Assembly (NCBI RefSeq): GCF_002210105.1
Contig: NZ_AQQU01000007.1
Span: 209,402-273,401, forward strand
DNA length: 64,000 bases
Direction of reading: 5' to 3'
Source of the DNA: Oceanicola sp. 22II-s10i
Lineage (GTDB): Bacteria; Pseudomonadota; Alphaproteobacteria; Rhodobacterales; Rhodobacteraceae
The notes under the pieces are model-generated. The model was not told where the DNA came from. It searched no databases and saw only the letters and a list, made by a program, of their open reading frames with translations. Shown one piece after another: positions 25,678-34,798 of the stretch. The translations under genes were made by a program, and so were the position numbers. Position 1 is the first letter of the stretch. Every line of letters starts with the position of its first letter.

Positions 25678-28467
25678 TCAGCCGCCGAGCGACCACCAGC
25701 CGCGTTTCTTCGGCTTGGACGACGCCTCGGTGTCCTGCGCCTCTCCGACCGGCTCGGGGACCTTCTCCTCGGCGATCTCGGGTTCCGCAGGCTGCTCCGC
25801 GACCGGCTCCGGTGCAACCTCCGGCTCCGGCTCCGGCGTCACCTCGGCCACGGGCTCGGGTGCGGTCTCGGCGACCGGTTCCGGCGCGGGTGCGGGTGCA
25901 GGCGCTTCCGGTTCGGCAGCGGCGGCAGGCTCTTCGGCCACGGGCGCGGCATCAGCCGGCGCGGCCTCCGCCTCGGGCTCAGCCTTTTCCGCAGTCTTCT
26001 TGGTCCGGGACCGCGTGGTCTTGGGCTTGGCGCCCTCGGTCGTCTTCGACCGGGTCGAGCGCGTCCGGGTCCGCTTGGGCTTTTCCTCGGCCGTGGCGTC
26101 CGGTTCGGCCTCTGCAGCCGCTTCTGCCGGGGCTTCGGCGGTTTCGGTCGCCTCGGCGGACGCTTCCGCCGCCACCGGGGCGGAGTCGGCTTCTGCCGTT
26201 AACGGCTCGGCTGCGGGTGCCTCCGTGGCTTCGGCGGCGACCGGTTCGGCCGTCACCTCGGTCTCGGAGGTCGCATCGTCCGATCCATCCTCATCGCCTT
26301 CACCGTCGCCATCGGCGTCGGATCCGTTCTGATCTGTGGCAGTGTCGCCCTCGCCATTGCCCGACTTCGACTTCCGCCGACGCCGGCGCCGACGCTTCTT
26401 CTTGGGCTTGCCTTCCTCGTCAGCCAAAGCAGAGGACGGCGCTTCCGAGGTGGTCGAGGTTTCCTGTTCCTCTTCCTCCTGCTCCTCGACGATATCCTCG
26501 ATCTCTTCGTCCTCGAGATCCTCCATGAGGCTCGCATCCGCCGAGATCACCATCGGCACTTCCTTGACCACGCGGGTCGCGGTCTTGAACTTCTCCATCG
26601 AGAAGTCCGGGCTGACCAGATGCGGGTCGCCCTCGATCCGGACCGACAGGCCATAGCGGCCCTCGATGGTCGCGACATGCTCGCGCTTGAGGTTCATCAG
26701 GTAGTTGGCGATGCCCACGGGGCATTTCACCAGCACCTCGCGCGACCGGCGGCGGGTGCCTTCCTCCTCGATCTGGCGCAGGATGGTCAGCGCCATGTTG
26801 TCGTCGGAGCGGATCAGGCCGGTGCCGTGGCAGACGTGGCAGGGCTGGGTCGTCGCCTCGATCATGCCGGGGCGCAGGCGCTGGCGCGACATCTCCAGAA
26901 GGCCGAAGCCCGAGATGCGGCCGACCTGGATGCGCGCACGGTCGGTTTTCAACTTGTCCTTCAGACGCTTTTCGACCGCGTTGTTGTTCTTGCGCTCGTC
27001 CATGTCGATGAAGTCGATGACGATCAGACCGGCAAGGTCGCGCAGGCGCAGCTGGCGGGCGACCTCCTCGGCCGCCTCGAGGTTGGTCTTGAGCGCCGTT
27101 TCCTCGATCGAGCCTTCCTTGGTGGCCCGGCCGGAGTTCACGTCGATCGCCACCAGCGCCTCGGTCACGCCGATGACGATGTAGCCGCCGGATTTCAGCT
27201 GAACGGTCGGGTTGAACATCCCGCCGAGATAGCTTTCCACCTGGTAGCGCGCGAAGAGCGGCAGCTGGTCCTGGTAGTTCTTCACGTTCTTGGCGTGGGA
27301 CGGCATGATCATCTTCATGAAGTCCTTGGCGTTGCGGTAACCGCGTTCGCCTTCCACCAGAACCTCGTCGATGTCGCGCGAATAGAGGTCGCGGATCGAC
27401 CGTTTGATCAGGTCGCCTTCCTCGTAGATCTTCGCCGGTGCGATCGACTGGAGCGTCAGTTCGCGGATCTGTTCCCACATCCGCTGCAGGTATTCGTAGT
27501 CGCGCTTGATCTCGGACTTGGTGCGCTTGGCGCCCGCCGTCCGGACGATCAGCCCGGCCCCGCGCGGCACTTCAAGTTCGCCCGCGATCTCCTTGAGTTT
27601 CTTGCGATCCGCGGCGTTGGTGATCTTGCGCGAGATGCCGCCGCCACGGGCGGTATTGGGCATCAGGACGCAGTAGCGGCCAGCCAGCGACAGGTAGGTC
27701 GTGAGGGCGGCACCCTTGTTGCCACGCTCTTCCTTGACGACCTGCACCAGCATGATCTGGCGCACCTTGACCACTTCCTGGATCTTGTAGCGGCGCGGGC
27801 GCGGCTTGCGCGGGGGACGGATGTCCTCCTGGTCGTCTTCTTCGGCGACGCTTTCGATCTCGGAATCCTTGGCGGACGCGTCGGTCGCCTTGTCCTCGTC
27901 CTCGTCGTCGTGGTCATGATCGTCGTCGTGGCCGTGATCTTCGTCCGAGTCCGCCTCGGGCGTATCCGCCGGTTCCTCGACCGGGGTTTCGGCCACACGC
28001 TCCATCGGCGAGGAGGCTTCACCCTGCTCGTCGTCGAAGTCGATGGTTTCCATTCCGTCGATGTCGGTCACGTCACGCGTGGCGACCGCGTCATCGGACT
28101 CGGCGCTGGCAGGCTTGCTGCGCGAGCGCGAGGATTTCCGCTTTTCAGATTCCTCTTCGCGGGCCCGCATCGCGTCGGCGTAGGCGCGCTCTTCCTCCAT
28201 CAGCGCTTCGCGGTCGGCGACGGGGATCTGGTAGTAATCCGGGTGGATTTCCGAGAAGGCGAGGAAGCCGTGCCGGTTCCCGCCGTAATCGACAAACGCC
28301 GCCTGAAGCGACGGTTCGACCCGTGTTACCTTTGCGAGGTAGATGTTGCCGGCGAGCTGCCGCTTGTTTTCGGACTCAAAGTCGAATTCCTCGACTTTGT
28401 TGCCGTCCACCACGACCACGCGGGTTTCTTCCGCGTGGGTGGCGTCGATGAGCATTTTCTTGGCCAT
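25678..28467 (-). CDS. rne: Ribonuclease E/G
   Basis: A 929-residue endoribonuclease for mRNA decay and rRNA processing. The start MAKKMLIDATHAEETRVVVVDG is the standard opening. The S1 domain is split by a very acidic insertion (about 115-230, with DHGHDDDHDHDDEDEDK), as is usual in alphaproteobacteria. Catalytic aspartates are in EALVAIDVNSGR and IVIDFIDMDER, and the zinc-link cysteines are in PCHVCHGTG. After about residue 640 comes a long Ala/Glu/Pro-rich unstructured tail with basic patches (KPKKKRRRRRRRKSK, KRTRTRSTRSKT), which is the probable RNA and partner scaffold. It ends KPKKRGWWSLGG. Confidence 0.95.
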   Translation of the reverse strand: MAKKMLIDATHAEETRVVVVDGNKVEEFDFESENKRQLAGNIYLAKVTRVEPSLQAAFVDYGGNRHGFLAFSEIHPDYYQIPVADREALMEEERAYADAMRAREEESEKRKSSRSRSKPASAESDDAVATRDVTDIDGMETIDFDDEQGEASSPMERVAETPVEEPADTPEADSDEDHGHDDDHDHDDEDEDKATDASAKDSEIESVAEEDDQEDIRPPRKPRPRRYKIQEVVKVRQIMLVQVVKEERGNKGAALTTYLSLAGRYCVLMPNTARGGGISRKITNAADRKKLKEIAGELEVPRGAGLIVRTAGAKRTKSEIKRDYEYLQRMWEQIRELTLQSIAPAKIYEEGDLIKRSIRDLYSRDIDEVLVEGERGYRNAKDFMKMIMPSHAKNVKNYQDQLPLFARYQVESYLGGMFNPTVQLKSGGYIVIGVTEALVAIDVNSGRATKEGSIEETALKTNLEAAEEVARQLRLRDLAGLIVIDFIDMDERKNNNAVEKRLKDKLKTDRARIQVGRISGFGLLEMSRQRLRPGMIEATTQPCHVCHGTGLIRSDDNMALTILRQIEEEGTRRRSREVLVKCPVGIANYLMNLKREHVATIEGRYGLSVRIEGDPHLVSPDFSMEKFKTATRVVKEVPMVISADASLMEDLEDEEIEDIVEEQEEEEQETSTTSEAPSSALADEEGKPKKKRRRRRRRKSKSGNGEGDTATDQNGSDADGDGEGDEDGSDDATSETEVTAEPVAAEATEAPAAEPLTAEADSAPVAAEASAEATETAEAPAEAAAEAEPDATAEEKPKRTRTRSTRSKTTEGAKPKTTRSRTKKTAEKAEPEAEAAPADAAPVAEEPAAAAEPEAPAPAPAPEPVAETAPEPVAEVTPEPEPEVAPEPVAEQPAEPEIAEEKVPEPVGEAQDTEASSKPKKRGWWSLGG

Positions 28468-28820
28468 GTTTTCCAATTGCACGCGCGAAAACGCCCCGTC
28501 CGGGTGGGGCGAGGCATCTGTCGGCGTGTCTGTCAGGGGCGATGGCGGCGACAAGGGGACCGGGGCCGATAGGACCCTGCGTTCCGCCTGCGACTATGTC
28601 CGCGCGCCTCATCGCGTTTCTTCTCCGGCGGCGGCCTCGTTCATCGGGCGCGTCACCTGTTCTTTGCCCGTTTCCGTCGTGACGGTGCGGGCGGTGTTGC
28701 GGCCCCCGTGGGGACCTTATCGGTCTGATCCGTCCAAGCTCCGCCCTAGGCGGGCCCCACTCAGCAGATCAGCGAAACTCTCGGCCGGCAGACGCATGGG
28801 TCTGCCCTGACCGTTCTAGG

Positions 28821-28850
28821 ACCATATGTGCATTCAACGGGGAAACACAA
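28821..28850 (-). promoter_or_regulatory. Candidate rne promoter
   Basis: On the minus strand TTGTGT (28850-28845) is followed after 18 bases by TATGGT (28826-28821), a fair sigma-70 match in an A/T-rich patch. It would start a leader of roughly 350 bases before the rne ATG. Read by eye only. Confidence 0.3.
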
Positions 28851-28931
28851 TCGCGAATTTTCCGATGTGACGCCTTCGCGCGCCCACGGGTTGCGATTGC
28901 CGCATCGACGGGCAGTTGCCGCCCGGATGGC

Positions 28932-28959
28932 GGCGGCCCGGAAAAAGCGCCGGGCCGCC
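28932..28959 (-). terminator. Hairpin after the thiolase gene
   Basis: GGCGGCCCGG (28932-28941) pairs with CCGGGCCGCC (28950-28959). On the minus strand the loop reads CGCTTTTT. The perfect 10-bp stem begins 7 bp after the thiolase stop, closing the four-gene operon 28966-32320. Confidence 0.65.
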
Positions 28960-28965
28960 GGGGTG

Positions 28966-30105
28966 TTAGGCTTCGTTGGTCATCACCACGGTGCCCGAGG
29001 CGCCGAACATGCCGCCCACGCCATGGCATACGGACAGCTTCGCGCCCTCAACCTGAGCGGGAGAGATGCCGCGCATCTGGCGCACGCTTTCCTGCAGGGC
29101 ATACATGCCGTACATGCCCGAGTGCATGTAGGACAGCCCGCCGCCGTTGGTGTTCATCGGCAGCTTGCCGCCCGGACGGGTGTTGCCCTCGGCGATGAAC
29201 GGGCCGGCCTCGCCGCGTCCGACAAAGCCCAGATCCTCAAGGCCATAGATCGGCAGATGCGCGAAGGCGTCGTAGATCATCAGGTGATCCACGTCGGCAT
29301 GCGTGATGCCCGCCGTCTCGAACGCCTTCTTGCCCGACACGCGGAACGCGGCGGAGGAGGTCAGGTCCTTCATCTGGCTGACGACCGGCGTTTCCACCGA
29401 CTCGCCCACGCCCCGGATGTAGACGGGCTTGGTCGGGAAATCCTTGGCCCGGTCGGCCCGCGTCAGGATCAGCGCGCCGCCCCCGTCCGTCACCAGACAG
29501 CACATCAGCTTGCGGAACGGATAGGCGATCATCTTGGAGTTCAGGACATCGTCCACCGTGATCGGATCGCGGAACGACGCACGCGGATGGTGCGAGGCCC
29601 ATTCCCGCTGCACGACCGCGACCATCGCCAGATGTTCCTCGGTCAGCCCGGTGTCCTTCATCATCCGCATGACCGGCAGGGTGAACCGCGTCGGCGGGAT
29701 CGACACGCCGAACGGCGCTTCGAACTGGGCGTCGAACTGCGAGGCGAACATCGGCCGCGACAGGAAGCCGGTACGGCTCCGCCCGCTTTCGCCGTGCGTG
29801 ATGAGGACGGTGTTGCAATAGCCCGCCTCGAGCGCCGCAACGGCGTGGCGGACGTGCAGCATGTAGGAACAGCCCCCGACCGAGGTCCCGTCGACCCAGC
29901 TGGGCACGATCCCGAGGTAGTGGGCCAGCTCCTGCGGGGAGTGCCCGGCGGTGGCGACCCCGTCGATGTCCTTGATGCTCAGCCCGCAGTCGGCCAGCGC
30001 GTTCAGCGCGGCGTCGGCATGCAGCTGGATCTGGCCCATGTCGGGGATCTTGCCCAGATCGGTGGTTTCGGCGGCGCCGACGATGGCGCAGGAATTCGGC
30101 GTCAT
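28966..30105 (-). CDS. SCPx-type thiolase / acetyl-CoA acetyltransferase
   Basis: A 379-residue thiolase-superfamily protein of the lipid-transfer/SCPx group, which cleaves 3-ketoacyl-CoA or acts as a retro-aldolase in side-chain degradation. The nucleophile candidate is C79 in SVGGCSYMLHVRHAV, and the C-terminal motif is CHGVGGMFGASGTVV. Start choice: AAGGAGG lies 7 bases before the ATG at 30105 but only 1 base before an earlier ATG at 30111. It follows the Zn-ribbon/OB gene without a gap, and such pairs form a complex in steroid side-chain enzymes. Last gene of the operon. Confidence 0.85.
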   Translation of the reverse strand: MTPNSCAIVGAAETTDLGKIPDMGQIQLHADAALNALADCGLSIKDIDGVATAGHSPQELAHYLGIVPSWVDGTSVGGCSYMLHVRHAVAALEAGYCNTVLITHGESGRSRTGFLSRPMFASQFDAQFEAPFGVSIPPTRFTLPVMRMMKDTGLTEEHLAMVAVVQREWASHHPRASFRDPITVDDVLNSKMIAYPFRKLMCCLVTDGGGALILTRADRAKDFPTKPVYIRGVGESVETPVVSQMKDLTSSAAFRVSGKKAFETAGITHADVDHLMIYDAFAHLPIYGLEDLGFVGRGEAGPFIAEGNTRPGGKLPMNTNGGGLSYMHSGMYGMYALQESVRQMRGISPAQVEGAKLSVCHGVGGMFGASGTVVMTNEA

Positions 30106-30107
30106 GG

Positions 30108-30515
30108 TCATGCCTCCTTGGCCGGACGGAACTGCGGCAGGGTGATGTCATCGGTCACCTTCTCGAACACCACCTCAAGCGGCATGTCGAGTTGCAGCGC
30201 CTCGGGCGTCTGGTCGCATTCGAGGATGTTGGACAGCAGGCGCGGCCCCTCCTCCAGCTGGACGATCGCCACCGCGAAGGGCGGTTTAAGCCCCGGCGCA
30301 CCCAGTTCGTTGATGATGTAGCTGTGCAGCGTGCCCTTGCCCGAGGCCTTGAACACGCTCACATCCCGCGATCCGCATTCGGGGCAGAAGGGGCGCGGCG
30401 GGAAATAGGCCTGGCTGCACTTGTCGCAGCGCTGCAGGCGCAGCTCGCCCGCCTTCGCGCCCTCCCAGTAGTGCCGGGTTTCCGGCGTGGGGGTCGGCAG
30501 AACCCTGTCGGTCAT
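30108..30515 (-). CDS. Zn-ribbon/OB-fold acyl-CoA-binding protein (DUF35 type)
   Basis: A 135-residue partner protein. An N-terminal helix (HYWEGAKAGELRLQRC) leads to a rubredoxin-like zinc ribbon with C30, C33, C44 and C47, and then an OB-fold (GTLHSYIINELGAPGL...). DUF35 proteins bind acyl-CoA and support SCPx-type thiolases or aldolases. It directly precedes the thiolase gene, with stop and start nearly touching, which supports a two-subunit enzyme. AAAGG lies 7 bases before the ATG. Confidence 0.88.
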   Translation of the reverse strand: MTDRVLPTPTPETRHYWEGAKAGELRLQRCDKCSQAYFPPRPFCPECGSRDVSVFKASGKGTLHSYIINELGAPGLKPPFAVAIVQLEEGPRLLSNILECDQTPEALQLDMPLEVVFEKVTDDITLPQFRPAKEA

Positions 30516-30530
30516 CGCAATGCCTTTCTG

Positions 30531-31394
30531 TCACGCCACGCGGGCGTAGCCGTTGTTGAGGACCACCTTGTCGCGTTCCACCACCGTCGTGCGGAACGAG
30601 ATGTCGGCGCCGTCCTTCCAGATCTCGGTCCGCAGAGTCTCGCCCGGAAAAACCGGAGAGGAAAAGCGCAGGTCGAGTTGTTTCAGCCTTGTGGGATCGC
30701 CGCCGCAGCAGGACCGGAGGATCGACCAGCCCGCGACGCCGTAGGAACACAGCCCGTGCAGGATCGGCGCGTGGAACCCGGCCTCGGTCGCGACCGAGGG
30801 CGAGGCGTGCAGCGGGTTCGGATCGCCGGAAAGCCGATAGATCAGAGCGGCTTGGGGCAATGTCCTGATCTCGTCCGTCATGTCTGCCGCGCGATCGGGC
30901 AGCGCATGCACCGGCTTGGTCGGCCCCGAGGGCCCGCCGAAGCCGCCATCCGCCCGCGCGAAGGTGGTCGAGGACGACGTGGCGATGTGCGTGCCGGTGG
31001 CCTTGTCGTGGATTTCCCGCGCGACGTAGATCAGCGCGCCCTTGCCCTCGCCCTTGTCGATGACCTCTTCGATCCGGGTCTGGCCGACGACCGTGCCCTC
31101 GGCGGGCATCGGGTTGTGCAGCGTCAGCCGCTGTTCCCCGTGCAGCACCTGCTGCCAGGTGACGCCGCTGTCCGGCTCGCGCACCCAGAATCCGGGACCG
31201 GCCATCACGACCGGCATGGTCGGCAGGGGGGCGAACCCCTCTGCCTCCTCGAAGGTGAACCGGACCTGATCGAGGTCGAGCGGATCCGCCCCCACCCCGA
31301 TCCCGAGCGCGTAGAGGATCGTGTCCTTGGAGGTGTAGCTTTGCTCCACCTCCGGGAACGCCCGCGCGATCAGCTTGTCGTAGTCGATCGCCAT
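30531..31394 (-). CDS. MaoC-type enoyl-CoA hydratase 2
   Basis: A 287-residue double hot-dog protein close to the hydratase-2 unit of peroxisomal MFE-2. The hydratase-2 motif YRLSGDPNPLH carries the catalytic D191 and H196, followed by GFHAPILHGLCSYG. The N-terminal half has TILYALGIG and WQQVLHGEQRLTLHNP, also as in MFE-2. It hydrates trans-2-enoyl-CoA to (R)-3-hydroxyacyl-CoA. Its ATG overlaps the SDR stop by one base (TGATG), so the two are coupled; the SDR is then the matching (R)-specific dehydrogenase. Confidence 0.9.
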   Translation of the reverse strand: MAIDYDKLIARAFPEVEQSYTSKDTILYALGIGVGADPLDLDQVRFTFEEAEGFAPLPTMPVVMAGPGFWVREPDSGVTWQQVLHGEQRLTLHNPMPAEGTVVGQTRIEEVIDKGEGKGALIYVAREIHDKATGTHIATSSSTTFARADGGFGGPSGPTKPVHALPDRAADMTDEIRTLPQAALIYRLSGDPNPLHASPSVATEAGFHAPILHGLCSYGVAGWSILRSCCGGDPTRLKQLDLRFSSPVFPGETLRTEIWKDGADISFRTTVVERDKVVLNNGYARVA

Positions 31395-32320
31395 CAGATG
31401 GGATCCCAGCTGAACACGTCCGAAGACCGGTCGAGCGGGTAGAAGCTGCCCTTCATCGCCGGCAGCGCGGTTTCGGCCACCGATTGCGGGGTCCAGCCGT
31501 CCGAGGTGTGGACGGCGCGGATCGGGCGGGACTGCGACATCAGGTAGATCTCGTTCATCCGCACGCCGAAGATCTGGCCGGTCACGTCCTTGGCGGCGTC
31601 GGAACACAGGGCGGTCGCCAGCGGCGCGATCTTGCCCGGCGTCATCTGCTTGATCTTCTCGACCCGCTTGGCCTGCGCCTCGTCATTGATCGGGATGGTG
31701 CCGATCAGGCGGCTCCATGCGAAGGGCGAGATGCAGTTGGAACGCACGTTGTAGCGGCTCATGTCCAGCGCGATGGACTTGGACAGGCCGACGATGCCGA
31801 GCTTGGCCGCGGCATAGTTCGCCTGACCGAAGTTACCGACGAGGCCTGAGGTCGAGGTGAAATGCACGAAGCAGCCCGATTCCTGTTCGCGGAAGATCGG
31901 CGCGGCGAAATGCGAGGTGTAGAAGGACCCGTGCAGGTGCACGTCGATGACCGCGTGCCAGTCCTCGATGCTGAGCTTGTGGAAGATCACGTCGCGCAGG
32001 ATGCCCGCGTTGTTGATGACGCAGTCCAGACGCCCGAAGGTGTCGCGGGCCTGTTCAATCATGCCCTTGGCGTCGTTCTTGTTGGAGACGGAGCCGAAGT
32101 TCGCGGCCGCATCGCCGCCCGCCGCCTTGATCTCGCGCACGACGTCCGCGGCCGGGCCCTTGTCGTCCGAGCCATCCTCGCCGTCCGGGCTGCCGCCGTA
32201 GTCGTTGACCACGACCTTGGCGCCCTCGGCCGCCATCATCAGCGCCATGTCACGCCCGATCCCACGCCCCGCGCCGGTGACGATCACCACCTTGCCCGCC
32301 AGCATTCCCTCGTCAGCCAT
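31394..32320 (-). CDS. SDR oxidoreductase, HSD17B4 (MFE-2)-like 3-hydroxyacyl-CoA dehydrogenase
   Basis: A 308-residue short-chain dehydrogenase. NAD-binding TGAGRGIG is at 15-22, VVVNDYGG and the insertion with EDGSDDKGPAADVV resemble the MFE-2 dehydrogenase domain, as does NNAGILRDVIFHKLSIEDW. The active site is S...Y-x-x-x-K in TSTSGLVGNFGQANYAAAK. It should oxidise (R)-3-hydroxyacyl-CoA produced by the next gene's hydratase. First gene of the minus-strand operon, with AAGGAGG 8 bases before its start, and divergent from the GntR-type regulator. Confidence 0.9.
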   Translation of the reverse strand: MADEGMLAGKVVIVTGAGRGIGRDMALMMAAEGAKVVVNDYGGSPDGEDGSDDKGPAADVVREIKAAGGDAAANFGSVSNKNDAKGMIEQARDTFGRLDCVINNAGILRDVIFHKLSIEDWHAVIDVHLHGSFYTSHFAAPIFREQESGCFVHFTSTSGLVGNFGQANYAAAKLGIVGLSKSIALDMSRYNVRSNCISPFAWSRLIGTIPINDEAQAKRVEKIKQMTPGKIAPLATALCSDAAKDVTGQIFGVRMNEIYLMSQSRPIRAVHTSDGWTPQSVAETALPAMKGSFYPLDRSSDVFSWDPI

Positions 32321-32380
32321 CTCTGTGTCCTCCTTTGGCTCAGGTCCCCCGGCGGCATTGCCAAGCGCGGAGGATTCGCG

Positions 32381-32402
32381 TTACACGTTATGTGTTATAA
32401 CG
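32381..32402. promoter_or_regulatory. Operator-like sequence between the SDR operon and the GntR regulator
   Basis: In the 139-bp divergent spacer, TTACACGTTATGTGTTATAA holds ACAC-N5-GTGT (32383-32395) overlapping a perfect GTTATAAC palindrome (32394-32401). It stands in an A/T-rich patch and is well placed for autoregulation by the FCD regulator and for control of both arms. Confidence 0.45.
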
Positions 32403-32459
32403 GCAGACCTGCAAGAGAGTCCGGCGCATGTTTCCCTCCACCACCATCCGAGGCCAGAG

Positions 32460-33179
32460 ATGAGCGCGCAGCGCAGCGCGCCCCTCGGCGACGGCGGGCC
32501 GGAGGGCTGGGCGCGGCCCATCGTCAAGGAAAGCCTTGCCGACATCGCCTGCCGGACGATCCGCACCGCGCTGATGGAGGGGCATCTGAAGCCGGGCGAG
32601 GTGATGCACCTGCGCCCGATGTCCGCCCGGTTCGGCATTTCCGTCACCCCCATGCGCGAGGCGCTGGTGCGGCTGGTGTCCGCCAACGCGCTGGCCATGG
32701 ACGAGCGCGGCACCGTCGTCGTGCCCGAACTCACCCAGCCCGAACTGCGCGAGATATGGGAGATCCGGGCCGAGATGGAGGCGCGGGCCGCCGGGTTCGC
32801 CGCCGCCCGCGTCACCCCCGATGAGATCGCCCGCCTGCGCGCGCTGAACGACACGATCACGGCGGCGATCGCGGACAAGGACTTTGCCGGGGCCGTGCGC
32901 GGGAACACGCGGTTCCACCTGATGCTGTCGCAGCTTGCGGGCAAACCGGTCCTTGCCGAACTGATCGAAAGCCTGTGGATCCGCACCGGCCCGATCCTGT
33001 GGCACGCCTACGACCGTCAGGCCCCGCGCTGGACGCCCTCGCGGCACCTGCAGATCATCGAGGCGCTGGAAAACCGCGACAGCGCGATGGCCGCCGACAG
33101 CATCCGCAAGGAAATTCTGAAGGGGGCCGAGGGTTTCGTCCGCTTCGCCACGCCGGAGGAACCGCCGCCGGAGAGCTGA
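32460..33179 (+). CDS. GntR family regulator, FCD type
   Basis: A 239-residue regulator. The N-terminal winged helix (about 25-90) has EGHLKPGEVMHLRPMSARFG and SVTPMREALVRL, the GntR recognition helix. The C-terminal all-helical FCD ligand domain (about 100-225) has the metal-binding Asp/His pattern (EIWEIRAEMEARA, NTRFHLMLSQLAG, SRHLQIIEAL). It probably senses an acyl-CoA or acid and controls the flanking beta-oxidation genes, being divergent from the SDR operon and 29 bp upstream of the ligase gene. Confidence 0.88.
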   Translation: MSAQRSAPLGDGGPEGWARPIVKESLADIACRTIRTALMEGHLKPGEVMHLRPMSARFGISVTPMREALVRLVSANALAMDERGTVVVPELTQPELREIWEIRAEMEARAAGFAAARVTPDEIARLRALNDTITAAIADKDFAGAVRGNTRFHLMLSQLAGKPVLAELIESLWIRTGPILWHAYDRQAPRWTPSRHLQIIEALENRDSAMAADSIRKEILKGAEGFVRFATPEEPPPES

Positions 33180-33208
33180 CACCGCGCTGACGACAAGGGG
33201 AGGAGATC

Positions 33209-34798
33209 GTGAGCCAGACTGAATACAGGCACGTCGGATACTGGGCGGAACAGACGCCCGACCGGCCCGCCATCATCGACGCCGCGACCGGCGAGGTCGT
33301 GACCTTCGCCCAGTACGAGGCGCTGTCGAACCGCGTCGCGCAGCTGGTCCGCTCGCTCGGACTGAAACGGCACGACCACGTCGTGTTCATGTCCGAGAAC
33401 CGGACGGAGTTCATGCCGTGGTTCTGGGGCTTCATCCGTGCCGGCCTGCGCGCCACGCCGATCCCGACGCACCTGTCCCGCGAAGAGATCGACTATATCC
33501 TGCGCGACTGCGACGCCTCGCTGTTCCTGACGACCGCCGCGATGGCACCGACCGCGACCCGCGTCGATCTGGGCGCGATCCGGCCCGAGGCGCGGTTGAT
33601 GGCTGACGGCCCGGCGGAAGGTTTCGCCGATTTCGACGCGGCGCTTGCGGCGATGCCCGATACCCCGATCCCCGACCAGTCCGAAGGGATCGAGATGCTC
33701 TATTCCTCGGGCACCACCGGGCGGCCCAAGGGCGTGCGCAAGCCGATGCCGGATGTGGAATTCGGCACCTACACCCCTGCCCTGCAGAACGTCGCCGCGC
33801 GCTGGCGGTTCGGCCCGGACGTGGTCTATCTGCACCCCTCGCCGCTCTACCACGCCGCGCCGCTCGGTTTCGCCAACCGCGTCAACCGGCTGGGCGGCTG
33901 TATCGTGGTGATGAAGAAGTTCGACGCCGAGGCCTGCCTGGCCAATATCGAACGCTTCGGCGTCACGCATAGCCAGTGGGTGCCCACCCATTTCATCCGC
34001 CTGCTGCGCCTGCCGCCCGAGGTGCGGTCGAAATACGACCTGTCGACCCTCAGCATGGCGATCCACGCCGCCGCCCCCTGCCCCCATGACGTCAAGCGCG
34101 CCATGATCGACTGGTGGGGTCCGGTGATCGAGGAATATTACGCGGGCTCCGAAGGCAACGGACAGTGCAACCTGACCAGCGCCGAATGGCTGGAAAAGCC
34201 CGGCTCGGTCGGCAAGGCGCATATCGGCGTGCTGCACATCTGCGACGAGGATTTCAACGAGGTCCCCACGGGCGAGATCGGCACGATCTTCTTCGAGAGC
34301 CCCGCCACCTTCGAATACCACAACGATCCCGAAAAGACCGCCGGCGCGCGGCATCCCAAGGGTTGGACCACGCTGGGCGATGTCGGATATGTGGACGAGG
34401 ACGGCTATCTGTTCCTGACGGACCGCAAGACCTTCATGATCATTTCGGGCGGGGTGAACATCTACCCGCAGGAGATCGAGGCCGTGCTGCTGACCCATCC
34501 GAAAATCGACGACGCCGCCGTCTTCGGCATCCCGAACGCGGATTTCGGCGAGGAGGTGAAGGCGGTCGTGGAACTCAAGCCCGGCGTAAACGCCGATGCC
34601 GCGATGTCGGAAGAGATCATCGCCTTCTGCCGCGAACACCTGAGCCACGTGAAATGCCCGCGCACGGTCGATTTCATCGACGAGATGCCGCGCGGGGACA
34701 ATGGCAAGCTCTACAAGAAGATACTGCGCGAACCCTATTGGCGCGACCGGGGCAAGACCCTGGCCGAGGCCGTCACCGCGGGAGGAGGAACCGCATGA
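33209..34798 (+). CDS. Acyl-CoA ligase (AMP-binding)
   Basis: A 529-residue adenylating enzyme of the ANL superfamily that activates a carboxylic acid to its CoA thioester. The P-loop is YSSGTTGRPKGVRKP, A8 is in YVDEDGYLFLTDRKTFMIISGG, and the catalytic lysine is in PRGDNGKLYKKILR. The start is GTG at 33209, with AGGGGAGGAG just upstream. It overlaps the next dehydrogenase by 4 bp (ATGA). Substrate unknown; the module suggests a branched or ring-linked side chain. Confidence 0.92.
   Translation: MSQTEYRHVGYWAEQTPDRPAIIDAATGEVVTFAQYEALSNRVAQLVRSLGLKRHDHVVFMSENRTEFMPWFWGFIRAGLRATPIPTHLSREEIDYILRDCDASLFLTTAAMAPTATRVDLGAIRPEARLMADGPAEGFADFDAALAAMPDTPIPDQSEGIEMLYSSGTTGRPKGVRKPMPDVEFGTYTPALQNVAARWRFGPDVVYLHPSPLYHAAPLGFANRVNRLGGCIVVMKKFDAEACLANIERFGVTHSQWVPTHFIRLLRLPPEVRSKYDLSTLSMAIHAAAPCPHDVKRAMIDWWGPVIEEYYAGSEGNGQCNLTSAEWLEKPGSVGKAHIGVLHICDEDFNEVPTGEIGTIFFESPATFEYHNDPEKTAGARHPKGWTTLGDVGYVDEDGYLFLTDRKTFMIISGGVNIYPQEIEAVLLTHPKIDDAAVFGIPNADFGEEVKAVVELKPGVNADAAMSEEIIAFCREHLSHVKCPRTVDFIDEMPRGDNGKLYKKILREPYWRDRGKTLAEAVTAGGGTA

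Larger units (their letters stand above)
28468..28965. other. Long non-coding region upstream of rne
   Basis: 498 bp between the rne start (minus) and the end of the thiolase gene (minus). The far end has the thiolase hairpin (28932-28959). A promoter candidate at 28850-28821 would give rne a leader of about 350 bases. Long, self-regulating 5' leaders are known for rne in other bacteria. No gene is apparent in the region. Confidence 0.45.

Noticed and set aside
24435..26528. Long plus-strand open frame across ccdA, the tusA-like gene and the rne tail
   Set aside because: It runs through three recognised genes and a terminator; the product is Arg/Pro-rich noise.
27880..27960. Apparent GTC/GTCGTC microsatellite
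   Set aside because: It is the DNA behind the Asp/His-rich acidic insertion of RNase E, a known feature of the family, and not a separate repeat element.
26620..28572. Long plus-strand open frame opposite rne
   Set aside because: It is the mirror of the rne codon pattern, has no ribosome-binding site and its product is a Val/Asp/His-rich shadow.
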